Shown here: piece by piece, positions 8,546 through 18,684 of the stretch
Numbering within the stretch: position 1 is the stretch's first letter
Layout: every line of letters begins with the position of its first letter
Assembly: GCF_900169525.1 (NCBI RefSeq)
Contig: NZ_LT821240.1
Coordinates: forward strand, 1,375,684 to 1,439,683
Reading direction: 5' to 3'
DNA length: 64,000 nucleotides
Source: Corynebacterium pacaense
GTDB taxonomy: Bacteria; Actinomycetota; Actinomycetes; Mycobacteriales; Mycobacteriaceae
The notes under the pieces: generated by a model
The model's database searches: none
What the model was told of the DNA's origin: nothing
What the model saw: the letters and a program-made list of their open reading frames with translations, nothing else
Program-made: the position numbers and the translations under genes

Positions 8546-10108
8546 ATGACCCGGGAAGGAAATGCGGATCACACTCCTGTGGCACGCACGGCGGTTGACG
8601 TTCAGGGCGAACGGCCCTCAGCAGTCGACTCCGGCGCGCACAATCCGCCGCTTCCCCCGGGTTTCACCACCGACAACGCCACCAACAACGCCGCAGACAC
8701 TGCCACAGACAACGCCACAGACAACGCCCAGGACGGGCCCGACCACTGGCTCGATTCGGTGCCGACCGGCGTGCGCTCGCGCCGCGGGGTCGTGGCCACC
8801 ATCATCCAGGAGACCTTCGGCCAGCCCTTCTTCCTGGCCAGGCGAATGTGGAGTTTCGTGGCCACCTCGCCGGGAAAGATCACGGCAATGACGATGGTGA
8901 TATCAATCGCCATTTTCGCAGCCGGTTATGCCATGTCGCTGTCCTCGGATGGGCGGCAGACACAGCTGGATGATCTGATCACCAACACCGAACCCGTCTC
9001 CTATAACGCACACGTTCTCTACACCTCGCTCTCGGTCGCGGACACCACCGCAACCACCGGGTTCGTGCAGGCGGGGATCGAGAGCCCGGTCAACCGGGTT
9101 CGCTACAACACCGCCGTCGACCGTGCCGCGGTCGCTGCGACGGATACCGCGGCCTCCCTGAATCAGGAGGACGGGCGGATAATGGAGCTGCTCACGGAGA
9201 TTCAACGCCAGCTTCCCGTGTACACCGGCCTGGTGGAGACCTCGCGAACCAACAACCGCGCCGGCAATCCGGTGGGTGTGGCCTACATGGCCGATGCCAG
9301 CGCCATGATGCGCAATGAGATCCTGCCCGCGGCAGCCGAGCTGTACAACATCACCAGCCGAAAGGTCTCCGAACAGCAGCTCAGCGTCACCCGCCCGCAG
9401 TGGATCCCGCTCTCCGGGCTGCTCGCGGCCCTCGGGATGCTCATCATCGCGCAGTGGTGGCTGATGCGCATCACCAGGCGGCGGATCAACCGGGGCTTCG
9501 CGTGCGCGACAGTGATGATGCTGGTGGCCACCATCTGGGTCTCGGCCGCGAACTGGGCGACGTGGCAGGCGGGCACCCAGGGCTTCGAGCAGGCCGCCGG
9601 CCCCCAGAACGCCATGACCACGGCGAGGATCTATGCGCAGCAGACCCGCACCACGGAGACCCTGGCCCTGGTCCGCCGGCAGTCGGTGCAGGGTTCGGGC
9701 ACGGGATTCGACGCCACGATCATCCAGATCAACCGAGCCGTGGACGAGTACGAAAACACCCTGCACGCCCAGACCCCGGAGCACATCGCGCTGATCGCCG
9801 AGGTCCGCGACGCGGCCGGGGCCTGGCAGCGCCAGCACGAGGCCTTCACCGAGGCATTGTCCACCGGCAACTACGCCACCGCCGTCTCGGCCGTGCTGGA
9901 GACCAACGCCGAGGGAATCACCGACTTCGACAGGCTGGACAGTGCCCTGTCCCAGCTGATCATCGATTCCCGTGCCGCGATGCGGACCTACATCCAAAGT
10001 GGCCTGTCCGCCACGGCGCTGGTGTCCTATATCGTGCTCATGCTCTCGGTCGCCTCGGTGGTTGCCCTCTGGCTCGGTATCAGACCGCGTCTGCAGGAGT
10101 ACCTATGA
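8546..10108 (+). CDS. glnX: GlnX, membrane component of the GlnH-PknG amino-acid sensing pathway
   Basis: A 520-residue membrane protein recognised by context: glnX-glnH-pknG is a conserved actinobacterial operon. There, periplasmic GlnH binds Asp/Glu/Gln and GlnX passes the signal to the kinase PknG. About four hydrophobic segments are visible (near TMVISIAIFAAGYAM, LSGLLAALGMLIIAQWW, an adjacent one, and SYIVLMLSVASVVALWL). An extracytoplasmic helical domain follows the first segment and another precedes the last. The N-terminal ~70 residues carry short Asn-Ala-Thr/Asp repeats. I chose the ATG at 8546, preceded by TATTCT (possible leaderless -10); an in-frame ATG at 8522 is the alternative. 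Its stop overlaps the glnH ATG (ATGA). Confidence 0.88.
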   Translation: MTREGNADHTPVARTAVDVQGERPSAVDSGAHNPPLPPGFTTDNATNNAADTATDNATDNAQDGPDHWLDSVPTGVRSRRGVVATIIQETFGQPFFLARRMWSFVATSPGKITAMTMVISIAIFAAGYAMSLSSDGRQTQLDDLITNTEPVSYNAHVLYTSLSVADTTATTGFVQAGIESPVNRVRYNTAVDRAAVAATDTAASLNQEDGRIMELLTEIQRQLPVYTGLVETSRTNNRAGNPVGVAYMADASAMMRNEILPAAAELYNITSRKVSEQQLSVTRPQWIPLSGLLAALGMLIIAQWWLMRITRRRINRGFACATVMMLVATIWVSAANWATWQAGTQGFEQAAGPQNAMTTARIYAQQTRTTETLALVRRQSVQGSGTGFDATIIQINRAVDEYENTLHAQTPEHIALIAEVRDAAGAWQRQHEAFTEALSTGNYATAVSAVLETNAEGITDFDRLDSALSQLIIDSRAAMRTYIQSGLSATALVSYIVLMLSVASVVALWLGIRPRLQEYL

Positions 10109-11130
10109 CCATTTCGTATCGACGCCCCCACCGCCGGGTGGCCGCCACCGTGGCGGCCTGCGCCCTGGCCGCCTGCTCACTGACCGCCTGCGCCGGTCCG
10201 ACACCGGAGTCCCCGGTCAACTACAACCAGCTGGACCCGGGGGCCGGTCCGCCGCTGCCCCCGGATTCCGAGCTGGAGGCCGCCGGCTCCGTGGCACCCC
10301 AGGAGATCGTCACCGACACCTGGGAGGGATCGCTGCGCCCCGATAGTGCGACACCGGAGGAGCGGGTGCCCACAATCTTCAAACGCGGACGCATCATCGT
10401 CGGTGTGGACCAGTCGCAGAATCTGCTGAGCTTCCGCGATTCCCTCACCGGCACCCTCCAGGGTTTCGAGGTCAGCCTGGCCAAGGAGATAGCCAGGGAC
10501 ATCTTCGGTGACCCCGAGGCGGTGGACTTCCGCTACGTCGATTCCATCGATCGCGTCCGGGCGCTCCAGCAGGGCAATGTCGACATTGTCATCCGCTCGA
10601 TGGCGGTGACCGAGGACCGCGCCAAACAGGTCGAGTTCTCCACCCCCTATTACCGCGCCCAGACCCGGCTGCTGGTGATGGACAACTCCGGGATCACCTC
10701 GGTGGCGGACCTGGCCGGTCACACGATCTGCGTGGCCGAGGGATCCACCGCACTGCAGAGGGCGCGGGCCATCGCCCCGGAATCGGACATCCTCAAGACC
10801 CGGAACTGGGCCGACTGCCTGATGGCGCTCCAGCAGCAGCAGGCGCAGGTGATCCTCGGGGATGATGTCATCCTTTCCGGTATCGCCGCACAGGATCCCT
10901 ACACCAGGATCCTGCCGGCCTCCCTCGGGCTGGAGTACTACGGTGTGGCCACGGCCAAACAGGTCAGTGGGCGCGATGTCAGCGGGCTGGTCCGTCAGAT
11001 CAACTCCACCCTCGAGCGCCTGCGCAACGACGGCACCTGGTGGAACCTGTTCAACCAGTGGTTCGCGCCCTATCTGACCTCACTGGGGCCACCGGCCCTG
11101 CAATTCAGGGAGGAGAACCCCGATGAGTGA
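10105..11130 (+). CDS. glnH: GlnH, solute-binding lipoprotein (amino-acid sensor)
   Basis: A 341-residue periplasmic binding protein of the SBP family 3 (amino-acid) fold. An arginine-rich n-region and hydrophobic core are followed by a lipobox LTAC (Cys29), so it should be a membrane-anchored lipoprotein. The mature domain begins after a ~60-residue Pro/Ala linker with 'GRIIVGVDQSQ' and contains 'VDFRYVDSIDRVRALQQGNVD', typical of glutamine-binding proteins. No ABC permease or ATPase for an amino acid is adjacent; the neighbours are glnX and pknG. This supports a sensing rather than a transport role. It overlaps glnX by 4 and pknG by 8 bases. Confidence 0.92.
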   Translation: MTISYRRPHRRVAATVAACALAACSLTACAGPTPESPVNYNQLDPGAGPPLPPDSELEAAGSVAPQEIVTDTWEGSLRPDSATPEERVPTIFKRGRIIVGVDQSQNLLSFRDSLTGTLQGFEVSLAKEIARDIFGDPEAVDFRYVDSIDRVRALQQGNVDIVIRSMAVTEDRAKQVEFSTPYYRAQTRLLVMDNSGITSVADLAGHTICVAEGSTALQRARAIAPESDILKTRNWADCLMALQQQQAQVILGDDVILSGIAAQDPYTRILPASLGLEYYGVATAKQVSGRDVSGLVRQINSTLERLRNDGTWWNLFNQWFAPYLTSLGPPALQFREENPDE

Positions 11131-13519
11131 CAAGGACGAGGATCCCGGTACCGAGGCGGTCCTGTTCGACCCCTTCGCGGACGACGAGGAGGAGGACGGG
11201 GAGGACCTGTCCATCTTCGACGACGACAACCTCGGCCTGCTGCTGCACGACCTGGAGGGCATCCGTGCCACCCAGGGGCAGTTCCGCCCGGATTCCGGTG
11301 ACACACCCACCGTGACCACCGCCGCCACCGCGGCGACTCCCGGACCGGCGCCCGGCGCCGACCCGAGCGAACGCAGTCGTCGTCAGGCAATTTCGCTGTT
11401 CCGTGAACGCCGCAGGGTGCGCCGCGAATCCCGACCGGTGGCCGACGGCATGGTCCAGCTGCCCTTCATCACCCCCACCCCCGAGAGCGAGCTGCTCATC
11501 GACCCGGAGGCGGAGCTCAAACCGGGGATCGAGGCCCCGCAGCTGCGTGCCGGGGACATCGTCGCCGATCAGTACGAGGTGCTCGGGGTCATCGCGCACG
11601 GCGGCATGGGATGGATCTACCTGGCCAACGACCGCAACGTCTCCGGCCGCATCGTGGTGCTCAAGGGGATGATGTCCCAGGCCAGCTCGCAGGATCAGGG
11701 TACAGCGGTGGCCGAACGGGAGTTCCTGGCCGACATCACCCACCCCGGGATCGTCAAGGCCTACAATTTCATCGACGATCCCCGCGTCCCCGGCGGTTTC
11801 ATCGTGATGGAGTACGTCAACGGGCCGTCACTGAATGATCGGCGCAAGAAGCAACCCGATGGTGTGCTCGGCCTGGATCTGGCGATCGGCTACATCCTCG
11901 AGGTTCTGCCCGCCATGGAGTATCTGCACAGCCGGGGCGTGGTGTACAACGATCTCAAACCGGAGAATGTCATCGTCACCGAGGACCAGGTGAAGCTGAT
12001 CGATCTGGGCGCGGTGACCGGTATCGGGGCCTTCGGATACATCTACGGCACCAGGGGCTTCCAGGCGCCCGAGGTCTCCACCGAGGGGCCCTCCGTCGCC
12101 TCGGACATCTACACCATCGGCAGGACCCTGGCCGCGCTGACGCTCAAGATGCCTGTGGAGGACGGCCAGTACAAGCCGGGGATCCCCTCCCCCAACAGCG
12201 AACCACTGCTGCGCAGGCACCTGTCCTACTATCGCTTCCTGCAGCGGGCCACCGCCACCGATCCCGCGGCGCGGTTCAGCTCCGTCTCGGAACTGCGGAC
12301 GCAGCTCTACGGTGTGCTCCGGGAGATCCTCGCCGTCCGCGACGGCAGACAGTACCCCGCCCAGCATTCGCTGTTCTCCCCGCAGAGAAGCACCTTCGGC
12401 ACCAAGCACCTGGTCTTCCGCACCGACAAGATCATCGACGGCATCGACCGTCAGGTCCGCATCACCTCCCCGGAAATCGTCGCGGCCCTTCCCGTCCCGC
12501 TGATCGACCGCAACGACCCCGGATCCCGGCTGCTCTCCGGCTCCTCCTACGCCGAACCCTCGGAAACACTGGAGTCGCTGCGCAACGCCATGAAGGATGA
12601 GCGCTATGCCGATTCCATAGAGATTCCCCTCGGCGTGGTGCGCACCCTGCTGGATCTGGGATTCACCACCGAGGCGCGAGCCTGGCTCGCCACCCTCGAG
12701 GAGCGGCTGGGCAGGGACTGGCGGCATCACTGGTTCTCCGGAATCACCTACCTGCTTCTCGACGAATACCCCATCGCCCAGGAGCACTTCAACATGGTGC
12801 TCACGATCCTGCCCGGGGAATCGGCCCCTAAGCTGGCGCTTGCCGCCACCGATGAACTGTTGCTCCAGCAGGGTGGCTTCGACAACACCGCCCTGCTGAC
12901 CCCGGAGGTGGCGGCCGCCACGGCGAACCTGGACCAGGATTTCGAGAACCTGGACTCCACCACCTTCGAGCAGCTCAGCGACACCTGGTCCCACATCACC
13001 CACGAGCCCAATGTGCTGCGCTTCCAATGCCTGCGTCTCTACGCGCTGGTCTGGGCCACCAACCCCACCACCGTCTCCTCCGCCTTCGGTCTGGCCAGGC
13101 AGCTGATGGCGGAGAATCAGATTGAGCTCGCGGTCTCCGCGCTCGACCGGCTCTCCCCCTCGTCCAGGCACCACCGCATGGCCACGCTGACCACCATCCT
13201 GCTGCTGGTCAGCTCCAACCTCAGCGAATCACGGATCAGGCGAGCCGCCAGGCGACTCGAGGAGATTCCCACCAATGAGCCGCGCTTCAACCAGATCAGG
13301 ATCGCGGTGATGTCCGCGGGGCTGACCTGGTTGCGTGAATCCGGATTGAAGGCGGCGGCCTCACCCAACCCCCTCTTTGAGTACCCCTTCTCCCAGAAGG
13401 GACTGCGTGAGGGGATCTCCGCGGCGCTACGGGTGCAGGCGCGATCGGCGCCCTTCGCACGCCACCGCTACGCGTTGGTGGACATGGCGAACTCGGTGCG
13501 GCCCTTCACCTGGTTCTGA
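11123..13519 (+). CDS. pknG: Serine/threonine protein kinase PknG
   Basis: A 798-residue soluble kinase; the family phosphorylates the FHA protein OdhI/GarA and so controls 2-oxoglutarate dehydrogenase and glutamate metabolism. Order: acidic, disordered N-terminus (1-140), kinase domain (about 150-410: glycine loop AHGGMGWIY, lysine in VVLKGM, catalytic loop YNDLKPEN, metal site IDLGA), then a helical TPR-like region. The catalytic loop has Tyr-Asn before Asp rather than His-Arg, which fits the non-RD PknG type. The N-terminus contains no cysteine, so the redox-sensitive rubredoxin motif of mycobacterial PknG is absent. It ends the glnX-glnH-pknG operon and converges on ackA. Confidence 0.94.
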   Translation: MSDKDEDPGTEAVLFDPFADDEEEDGEDLSIFDDDNLGLLLHDLEGIRATQGQFRPDSGDTPTVTTAATAATPGPAPGADPSERSRRQAISLFRERRRVRRESRPVADGMVQLPFITPTPESELLIDPEAELKPGIEAPQLRAGDIVADQYEVLGVIAHGGMGWIYLANDRNVSGRIVVLKGMMSQASSQDQGTAVAEREFLADITHPGIVKAYNFIDDPRVPGGFIVMEYVNGPSLNDRRKKQPDGVLGLDLAIGYILEVLPAMEYLHSRGVVYNDLKPENVIVTEDQVKLIDLGAVTGIGAFGYIYGTRGFQAPEVSTEGPSVASDIYTIGRTLAALTLKMPVEDGQYKPGIPSPNSEPLLRRHLSYYRFLQRATATDPAARFSSVSELRTQLYGVLREILAVRDGRQYPAQHSLFSPQRSTFGTKHLVFRTDKIIDGIDRQVRITSPEIVAALPVPLIDRNDPGSRLLSGSSYAEPSETLESLRNAMKDERYADSIEIPLGVVRTLLDLGFTTEARAWLATLEERLGRDWRHHWFSGITYLLLDEYPIAQEHFNMVLTILPGESAPKLALAATDELLLQQGGFDNTALLTPEVAAATANLDQDFENLDSTTFEQLSDTWSHITHEPNVLRFQCLRLYALVWATNPTTVSSAFGLARQLMAENQIELAVSALDRLSPSSRHHRMATLTTILLLVSSNLSESRIRRAARRLEEIPTNEPRFNQIRIAVMSAGLTWLRESGLKAAASPNPLFEYPFSQKGLREGISAALRVQARSAPFARHRYALVDMANSVRPFTWF

Positions 13520-13526
13520 ACCGGTC

Positions 13527-13544
13527 GGGGGCCGCCGGGGCCCC
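13527..13544. terminator. Short GC-rich hairpin between pknG and ackA
   Basis: GGGGCC and GGCCCC pair around a 5-base loop in the 25-base gap between the convergent stops. There is no clear U tract on either side, so it is a weak candidate for a shared terminator. Confidence 0.3.
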
Positions 13545-14738
13545 TCAGGCGAAGGCGACCGCGTAACGGGCGATCGCGAGCTCCTCATTGGTGGGGATCA
13601 CAAAGACCTTCACCGCTGAGTCATCGGTGGAGATCAGGCGGGGGCCGTCATTGGGCAGCTCATTGCGCTCGGGGTCGACCTTGATCCCGTACATCTCCAG
13701 CCCCGCCAGCGCATCCGCGCGGACGAAGGTGGCGTTCTCTCCGACACCGGCTGTGAACACGAGGGCGTCGACATTGCCGAGTGCGAACATGTACGAGCCG
13801 AGGTAGCGGCGCAGCTGGTGGATGTAGACGTTGTAGGCCGACCAGGCGTCCTGGTCGCCTTCATGGATCATCTCGCGCAGCGCACGGAAATCATTGACGC
13901 CGGCCAGTCCCTTGACACCGGATTGTTTGTTCAGCAGATTGTCGATCTCATCGATGCTCATGTTCGCGGTGCGTGCCAGGTGGAACACGATGCCCGGGTC
14001 GATGTCGCCGGAGCGGGTACCCATGACCAGGCCCGCGAGCGGGGTCATCCCCATCGAGGTATCCACCGCCTTGCCGCCCCGGATCGCGGACATGGAGGCG
14101 CCGTTACCCAGGTGGAAGGTGATCTGGTTGATCTCCTCCGCCGGCCTGTCCAGCAGCTCGACCAGCCTTCTGGACACGTACTCGTGTGAGGTGCCGTGGA
14201 AGCCGTACCTGCGGATACCGTGTTCCGCTGCCACCTTGTTATTGATGGCGTAGAGCGCCGCGGCCGGGGGCAGGGAGTGGAAGAAACCGGTGTCGAAGAC
14301 GGCGACATGGGGAACGTTCGGAAGGATCTTCCTGGCGACCTCGATGCCGTCGATGTTGGCGGGATTGTGCAGGGGTGCCAGTGGAATGAGATCCCTGATC
14401 ATGTCCACGATCTCATCGGTGATCAGCTCGGGGGAGGAGAAGAGGATGCCACCGTGGACGACGCGGTGTCCGACTGCGATGATATCCACCTGGGTGGGGC
14501 CGCAGCCACGCTCCTCCATCAGCTCGAAGGCCAGGCGCAGGCCCACGGAGTGGTCGGGGATCGGGGAATCGAAGACGTGCTTCTCCCCGTCGAACTTGAG
14601 CACGATGCGGCCGAGGTCCTCGCCGATCTGCTCAACCAGTCCGGAGACGAAAGGTTCATCGGTGGCGTGGTTCTCCGGATCAACAAGCTGGAACTTGATC
14701 GACGAGGAACCGGAATTCAGGACGAGTGCCAGTGACAT
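13545..14738 (-). CDS. ackA: Acetate kinase
   Basis: Interconverts acetyl phosphate + ADP and acetate + ATP, working with Pta in acetate use and overflow. The 397-residue protein has the family signatures: [11 protein letters not shown] at the N-terminus, [38 protein letters not shown] and a C-terminal GVGENA. Full length. It follows pta by 2 bases and must be cotranscribed from the pta promoter. Confidence 0.97.
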   Translation of the reverse strand: MSLALVLNSGSSSIKFQLVDPENHATDEPFVSGLVEQIGEDLGRIVLKFDGEKHVFDSPIPDHSVGLRLAFELMEERGCGPTQVDIIAVGHRVVHGGILFSSPELITDEIVDMIRDLIPLAPLHNPANIDGIEVARKILPNVPHVAVFDTGFFHSLPPAAALYAINNKVAAEHGIRRYGFHGTSHEYVSRRLVELLDRPAEEINQITFHLGNGASMSAIRGGKAVDTSMGMTPLAGLVMGTRSGDIDPGIVFHLARTANMSIDEIDNLLNKQSGVKGLAGVNDFRALREMIHEGDQDAWSAYNVYIHQLRRYLGSYMFALGNVDALVFTAGVGENATFVRADALAGLEMYGIKVDPERNELPNDGPRLISTDDSAVKVFVIPTNEELAIARYAVAFA

Positions 14739-14740
14739 GG

Positions 14741-16123
14741 TTATTTCCCTCCGGCCTGGATGGCGGTGATGGCTACGGTGTTGACGATGTCCGGGACGGT
14801 CGCCCCACGCGAGAGATCGTTGACGGGTTTGTTCAGCCCCTGCAGGATGGGCCCGACGGCCAGCGCGTGCCCGGTGCGCTGGGCGGTCTTGTATCCGATG
14901 TTCCCGGCCTCCAGGTCGGGGAAGATGAACACGTTGGCGTGCCCTGCGACCTCCGAATCGGGCATCTTCTTGCGGGCGACACCGGGATCGACGGCGGCGT
15001 CGAACTGCAGCGGGCCATCCACCTTCAGCTCCGGATCGATGCGCTTGGCCTCGGCCAGGGCCTCCACCGCACGATCGACGTCCGGGCCGGTTCCCGAGAC
15101 CCCGGTGGAATAGGAGAGGATGGCGACCCGGGGGTCGATTCCGAACTGGGCCGCGGTTCTGGCGGACACCACCGCGATCTCACCGAGCTGGGCCGCGGTC
15201 GGGTTGGGGTTGACCGCGCAGTCGCCGAAGGCCCAGAGCCGACCGCGCAGAACCATGAGGAAGACCGAGGAGACCACTGAGGCCTCCGGGACCGTCTTGA
15301 TGATCTGGAAGCTCGGCTTGATGGTGTGCGCGGTGGTGTGCGCGGCACCGGAGACCATTCCATCGGCATCACCGTTGTGAACCATCATCGTGGCGTAGTA
15401 AGAGATGTCCTTCATCGTCTCCCTGGCCTCCTCGAGGGAGACGTTCTTCTTCCTGCGCAGCTCAACGAATTGCTCGGCGAACTCCTCCAGCTTCGGATCG
15501 GTCAACGGGTTGACCAGATCCGCCTTGGACAGATTCAGCCCCAGCTCCGTGGCGCGGCTGGTGATCTCCTCCGGATCCCCCAGGATGGTCAGCTCACAGA
15601 TATCCTGATCCAGAAGCTGGTGGGCGGCCATGAGGATGCGGTCGTCCTCCCCCTCGGGCAGCACGATGCGGGCATCGGCCTCACGCGCCTTGTGCAGGAG
15701 CCAGTTCTCGAACAGGACCGCGCTCATCACCGGCTTGAGCGCGGGCACCCCGTGCAGCGCCTTCTTCAGCTTGGCGGTGTCCGCCCTGTCATTCGCCGGG
15801 AAGGCGGCGGCCACCACGGCCCCCAGCTCCTTGGCCTGGGTCCGCGCCAGCGACACGTGCGGACCCCGGCCGTCCACGAGGAAGAGCATGGGCACGGCCA
15901 GCGCCGCCGCGACCTGCGCGTCGAAGCTGACATTGCCGGCGCCGACGATTAGCGCGGGTCCGTTTCCGAGAAGATCCGCGGACAGCACCTTGGCCATGTC
16001 CAGCTCCTCCTCGTGGATTCTCACGATGGGCAGTTCCAGATCATGCGCCAGTTTCTCCAGATCATAGCCGTCAAAGTTGCGGTTGACGGTGGTGATCAGA
16101 ACTGATGTGGGGGTGTCAGACAT
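14741..16123 (-). CDS. pta: Phosphate acetyltransferase
   Basis: Converts acetyl-CoA and phosphate to acetyl phosphate. The 460-residue protein has an N-terminal DRTGG/BioD-like region (1-130) followed by the catalytic PTA_PTB domain (about 135-460) with [22 protein letters not shown] and [13 protein letters not shown]. The upstream frame opens at 16144, but the ATG at 16123 is preceded by GAAGAAAGG at good spacing and starts with the expected MSDTPTSV, so it was chosen. It is the first gene of pta-ackA, which in C. glutamicum is controlled by RamA and RamB. Candidate sites lie upstream. Confidence 0.96.
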   Translation of the reverse strand: MSDTPTSVLITTVNRNFDGYDLEKLAHDLELPIVRIHEEELDMAKVLSADLLGNGPALIVGAGNVSFDAQVAAALAVPMLFLVDGRGPHVSLARTQAKELGAVVAAAFPANDRADTAKLKKALHGVPALKPVMSAVLFENWLLHKAREADARIVLPEGEDDRILMAAHQLLDQDICELTILGDPEEITSRATELGLNLSKADLVNPLTDPKLEEFAEQFVELRRKKNVSLEEARETMKDISYYATMMVHNGDADGMVSGAAHTTAHTIKPSFQIIKTVPEASVVSSVFLMVLRGRLWAFGDCAVNPNPTAAQLGEIAVVSARTAAQFGIDPRVAILSYSTGVSGTGPDVDRAVEALAEAKRIDPELKVDGPLQFDAAVDPGVARKKMPDSEVAGHANVFIFPDLEAGNIGYKTAQRTGHALAVGPILQGLNKPVNDLSRGATVPDIVNTVAITAIQAGGK

Positions 16124-16561
16124 ACATCGCCTTTCTTCGAACAACGTGGGCTGTCACAGGGAGCTGGAACCGGCTGTGCCATCCGGCACTATCATCCAAG
16201 TGTTGTGATTCTTCGCATAGTTTAGCCCTCTTTGGACGTCTCCACACCCCGGTTGCAAACTTTTTCCTCCGCGGATTCTTGCTGGGAATATTCCATAGGG
16301 CGATGAGCTGCACTGATCTAAAGCTGCGAAGAAAACAGAATTTCCGTGTTACAGCTTGCGAAGATCATTTTGCGAAGATCTCCCCCGCGGTCCCCCACCG
16401 CGGAGAAGGTAAGTGCCCCCTTTCATAGATCGGGTGCGACCACGTATCATGAGCGGTTGATTGCACTGAAGAATCCCCCGCCCGCTCGGCACCGCTTCGA
16501 ATCGATCACCCAAACCGGGATCCTCCGGTTGACCACCGATGAATAAGGAAAAGAATCACCC
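16124..16561. promoter_or_regulatory. Divergent pta / fprA regulatory region
   Basis: A 438-base non-coding region between divergent pta and fprA. The octamer TGCGAAGA occurs three times on the plus strand (16325-16332, 16357-16364, 16371-16378) and once inverted (16210-16217). A GGTTGCAAACTTT sequence near 16251-16263 reads on the pta strand as AAAGTTTGCAACC, resembling RamB sites reported for corynebacterial acetate genes. No short gene was recognised. Promoter elements for either gene could not be fixed. Confidence 0.6.
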
Positions 16562-17929
16562 ATGTCCCGTCCCCTGCGCGTCGCCGTCGTTGGCGCTGGT
16601 CCAGCTGGAATCTATGCCTCCGACCTCCTGATGAAATCCGGCGAGGACGTCCAGATCGACCTTTTCGAGCGCATGCCGGCACCCTTCGGTCTGATCCGCT
16701 ACGGCGTCGCCCCCGACCATCCCCGCATCAAGGGTATCGTCAAATCGCTGCACAACGTTCTGGACAAGGATCATCTGCGCTTCCTCGGAAACATCGAGAT
16801 CGGCAGGGACATCACCGTCGAGGAGCTGCACTCCTTCTATGATGCGATCGTCTTCTCCACCGGTGCCACCGGTGACCAGGACCTGCGTGTTCCCGGCTCC
16901 GATCTCAAGGGATCCTTCGGCGCCGGTGAGTTCGTGGGCTTCTACGACGGCAATCCCGATTTCGAGCGCTCCTGGGATCTCTCCGCGGAGAAAGTCGCCG
17001 TCATCGGCGTGGGCAACGTCGCACTGGATGTCGCCCGCATCCTGGCCAAGACCGGCGATGAGCTCAGGGTCACCGAGATTCCGGACAATGTCTACGAGTC
17101 CCTGGCACGAAACAGGGCCACCGAGATCCACGTCTTCGGACGCCGCGGCCCCGCCCAGGCCAAGTTCACCCCTCTCGAGCTCAAGGAGCTCGACCACTCC
17201 CCCACGATCGAGGTGGTGGTCAATCCCGAGGACATCGACTACGACGAGGGCTCGGAGAGGGCGCGCCGGGAGTCCAAGTCCCAGGACCTGGTCTGCCAGA
17301 CCCTCGAGCAGTACGCGATCCGGGATCCCAAGGGCGCCCCGCACAAGCTGTTCATCCACTTCTTCGAGTCCCCGGTGGAGATCATCGGTGACAACGGCGA
17401 AGTGGTCGGGCTGAGGACCGAACGCACCACGCTTGATGGACAGGGCGGAGTGACCGGCACCGGCGAGTTCACCACCTGGGATGTCCAGGCGGTCTACCGC
17501 GCGGTCGGCTACCGCTCCGAGGCCGTCAACGAGGTCCCATTCGACCCGGAGCGCGCGGTGATCCCCAACGACGGCGGACATGTCATCGATCCCGCAACCG
17601 GCGCACCCATCACCGGCCTCTACGCCACGGGATGGATCAAGCGCGGCCCGATCGGGCTGATCGGCAACACCAAATCCGACGCCAAGGAGACCACCGAGAT
17701 GCTGCTCTCCGACTACGCCGCCGGTTCACTGCCCGAGCCCGCGCACCCGGAGCGCGAGGCGATCCTGGAGTTCCTCGATTCCCGCGACATCGCCTTCACC
17801 ACCTGGGAGGGGTGGCACCTGCTCGACGCCGCCGAGCGCCAGCTCGGTGAGGCCGAGGGTCGCGAGCGCAAGAAGATCGTGGAGTGGAACGAAATGGTCA
17901 GGCACGCCCGCCCCGAATACGAGATCTAG
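16562..17929 (+). CDS. fprA: Ferredoxin/adrenodoxin-type NADP+ reductase (FprA)
   Basis: A 455-residue FAD enzyme moving electrons between NADPH and ferredoxin. FAD site VVGAGPAGIYASD at the N-terminus; PAPFGLIRYGVAPDHPRIK is the hallmark of adrenodoxin-reductase-like enzymes; the NADP site GVGNVALDVARIL is near residue 155. C-terminal ATGWIKRGPIGLIGNTKSDA binds FAD. Full length. The ATG at 16562 is preceded by AAGGAAAAG. It is divergent from pta; its partner ferredoxin is not in the window. Confidence 0.92.
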   Translation: MSRPLRVAVVGAGPAGIYASDLLMKSGEDVQIDLFERMPAPFGLIRYGVAPDHPRIKGIVKSLHNVLDKDHLRFLGNIEIGRDITVEELHSFYDAIVFSTGATGDQDLRVPGSDLKGSFGAGEFVGFYDGNPDFERSWDLSAEKVAVIGVGNVALDVARILAKTGDELRVTEIPDNVYESLARNRATEIHVFGRRGPAQAKFTPLELKELDHSPTIEVVVNPEDIDYDEGSERARRESKSQDLVCQTLEQYAIRDPKGAPHKLFIHFFESPVEIIGDNGEVVGLRTERTTLDGQGGVTGTGEFTTWDVQAVYRAVGYRSEAVNEVPFDPERAVIPNDGGHVIDPATGAPITGLYATGWIKRGPIGLIGNTKSDAKETTEMLLSDYAAGSLPEPAHPEREAILEFLDSRDIAFTTWEGWHLLDAAERQLGEAEGRERKKIVEWNEMVRHARPEYEI

Positions 17930-18166
17930 CCTCGACGGTGGGAATTCAGACACGGTGCCCCGCGCTGCGAGGAGAATCACCCGCCACCGCTGTCCGGAGT
18001 ACACCCCCGGGGCCCCGCTCCACCTGATTCGGCCGTGCTCCCCCGGAAAACGGGCACCGCGCCACTCCCGTTGGTCCGGTTGCCCGACCCGATGGGGCGA
18101 TGCTCCCTTCAGCCCGGGCGGCGGGGTCTTTTCAGCGGGGCGTCACCGAACTACAGTGTCATTCCC

Positions 18167-18637
18167 ATGAACACCTATTTCGCAGTCACCAGCCTCGCGG
18201 ACATGAGTCCGCTCGAGGTCCACAAGCTCTACAAGCTGCGGGTTGACACCATCGGCACCGGCATCGATGACGCCGACGCCAACCCCGGAACCCACCATGT
18301 TCTGGCCTGGGACCACACCGACCGGCCTTCACCGGAGCTGCACGGATACGCGCGGATTCTCCCGACGAGCACCGGGGTCCTCGAGGTCACCGAACTCAGC
18401 CACCTCTATGCCGTCGACGGTTCCGGGTTGGTCCGCGACATCCTCGACAACGCGCTCCGGCTCGCCGCCGAACGCTACCCGGACCGGGATGTCGTGGTCA
18501 CCGCACCGGAGGATCTGCAGGGTCTCTATGAGAGTTTCGGCTTCCGCAGCTACGGTCGGCCCGGGGACGGTGGCCACCCGATGATTCTTTCCACCACCCG
18601 CCTGCACGCCGTTTATGGAGATAAGGTTAACGCCTGA
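18167..18637 (+). CDS. Degenerate GNAT-like protein, paralogue of the next gene
   Basis: A 156-residue protein sharing the N-terminal block 'PLEVHKLYKLRVD' and a C-terminal 'LYESFGF' with the GNAT gene 48 bases downstream, so the two arose by tandem duplication. Unlike its neighbour it lacks the ~10 residues after RVD (VFVHEQGTPY) and has no recognisable R/Q-x-x-G-x-G acetyl-CoA loop: the equivalent segment reads LSHLYAVDGSGLVRD. It may be a non-catalytic partner or bind a different ligand. ATG chosen because MNTYFAV aligns with MTRYFAV of the paralogue. Confidence 0.7.
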   Translation: MNTYFAVTSLADMSPLEVHKLYKLRVDTIGTGIDDADANPGTHHVLAWDHTDRPSPELHGYARILPTSTGVLEVTELSHLYAVDGSGLVRDILDNALRLAAERYPDRDVVVTAPEDLQGLYESFGFRSYGRPGDGGHPMILSTTRLHAVYGDKVNA

Positions 18638-18684
18638 GCCCCAATGGGGTGTGCGGGCGCCCATCCCCGGCTAGGATCAGGCGC

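Noticed and set aside
11828-13174. 448-residue minus-strand frame inside pknG
   Set aside because: Antisense shadow of the kinase and TPR coding sequence, no recognisable domain.
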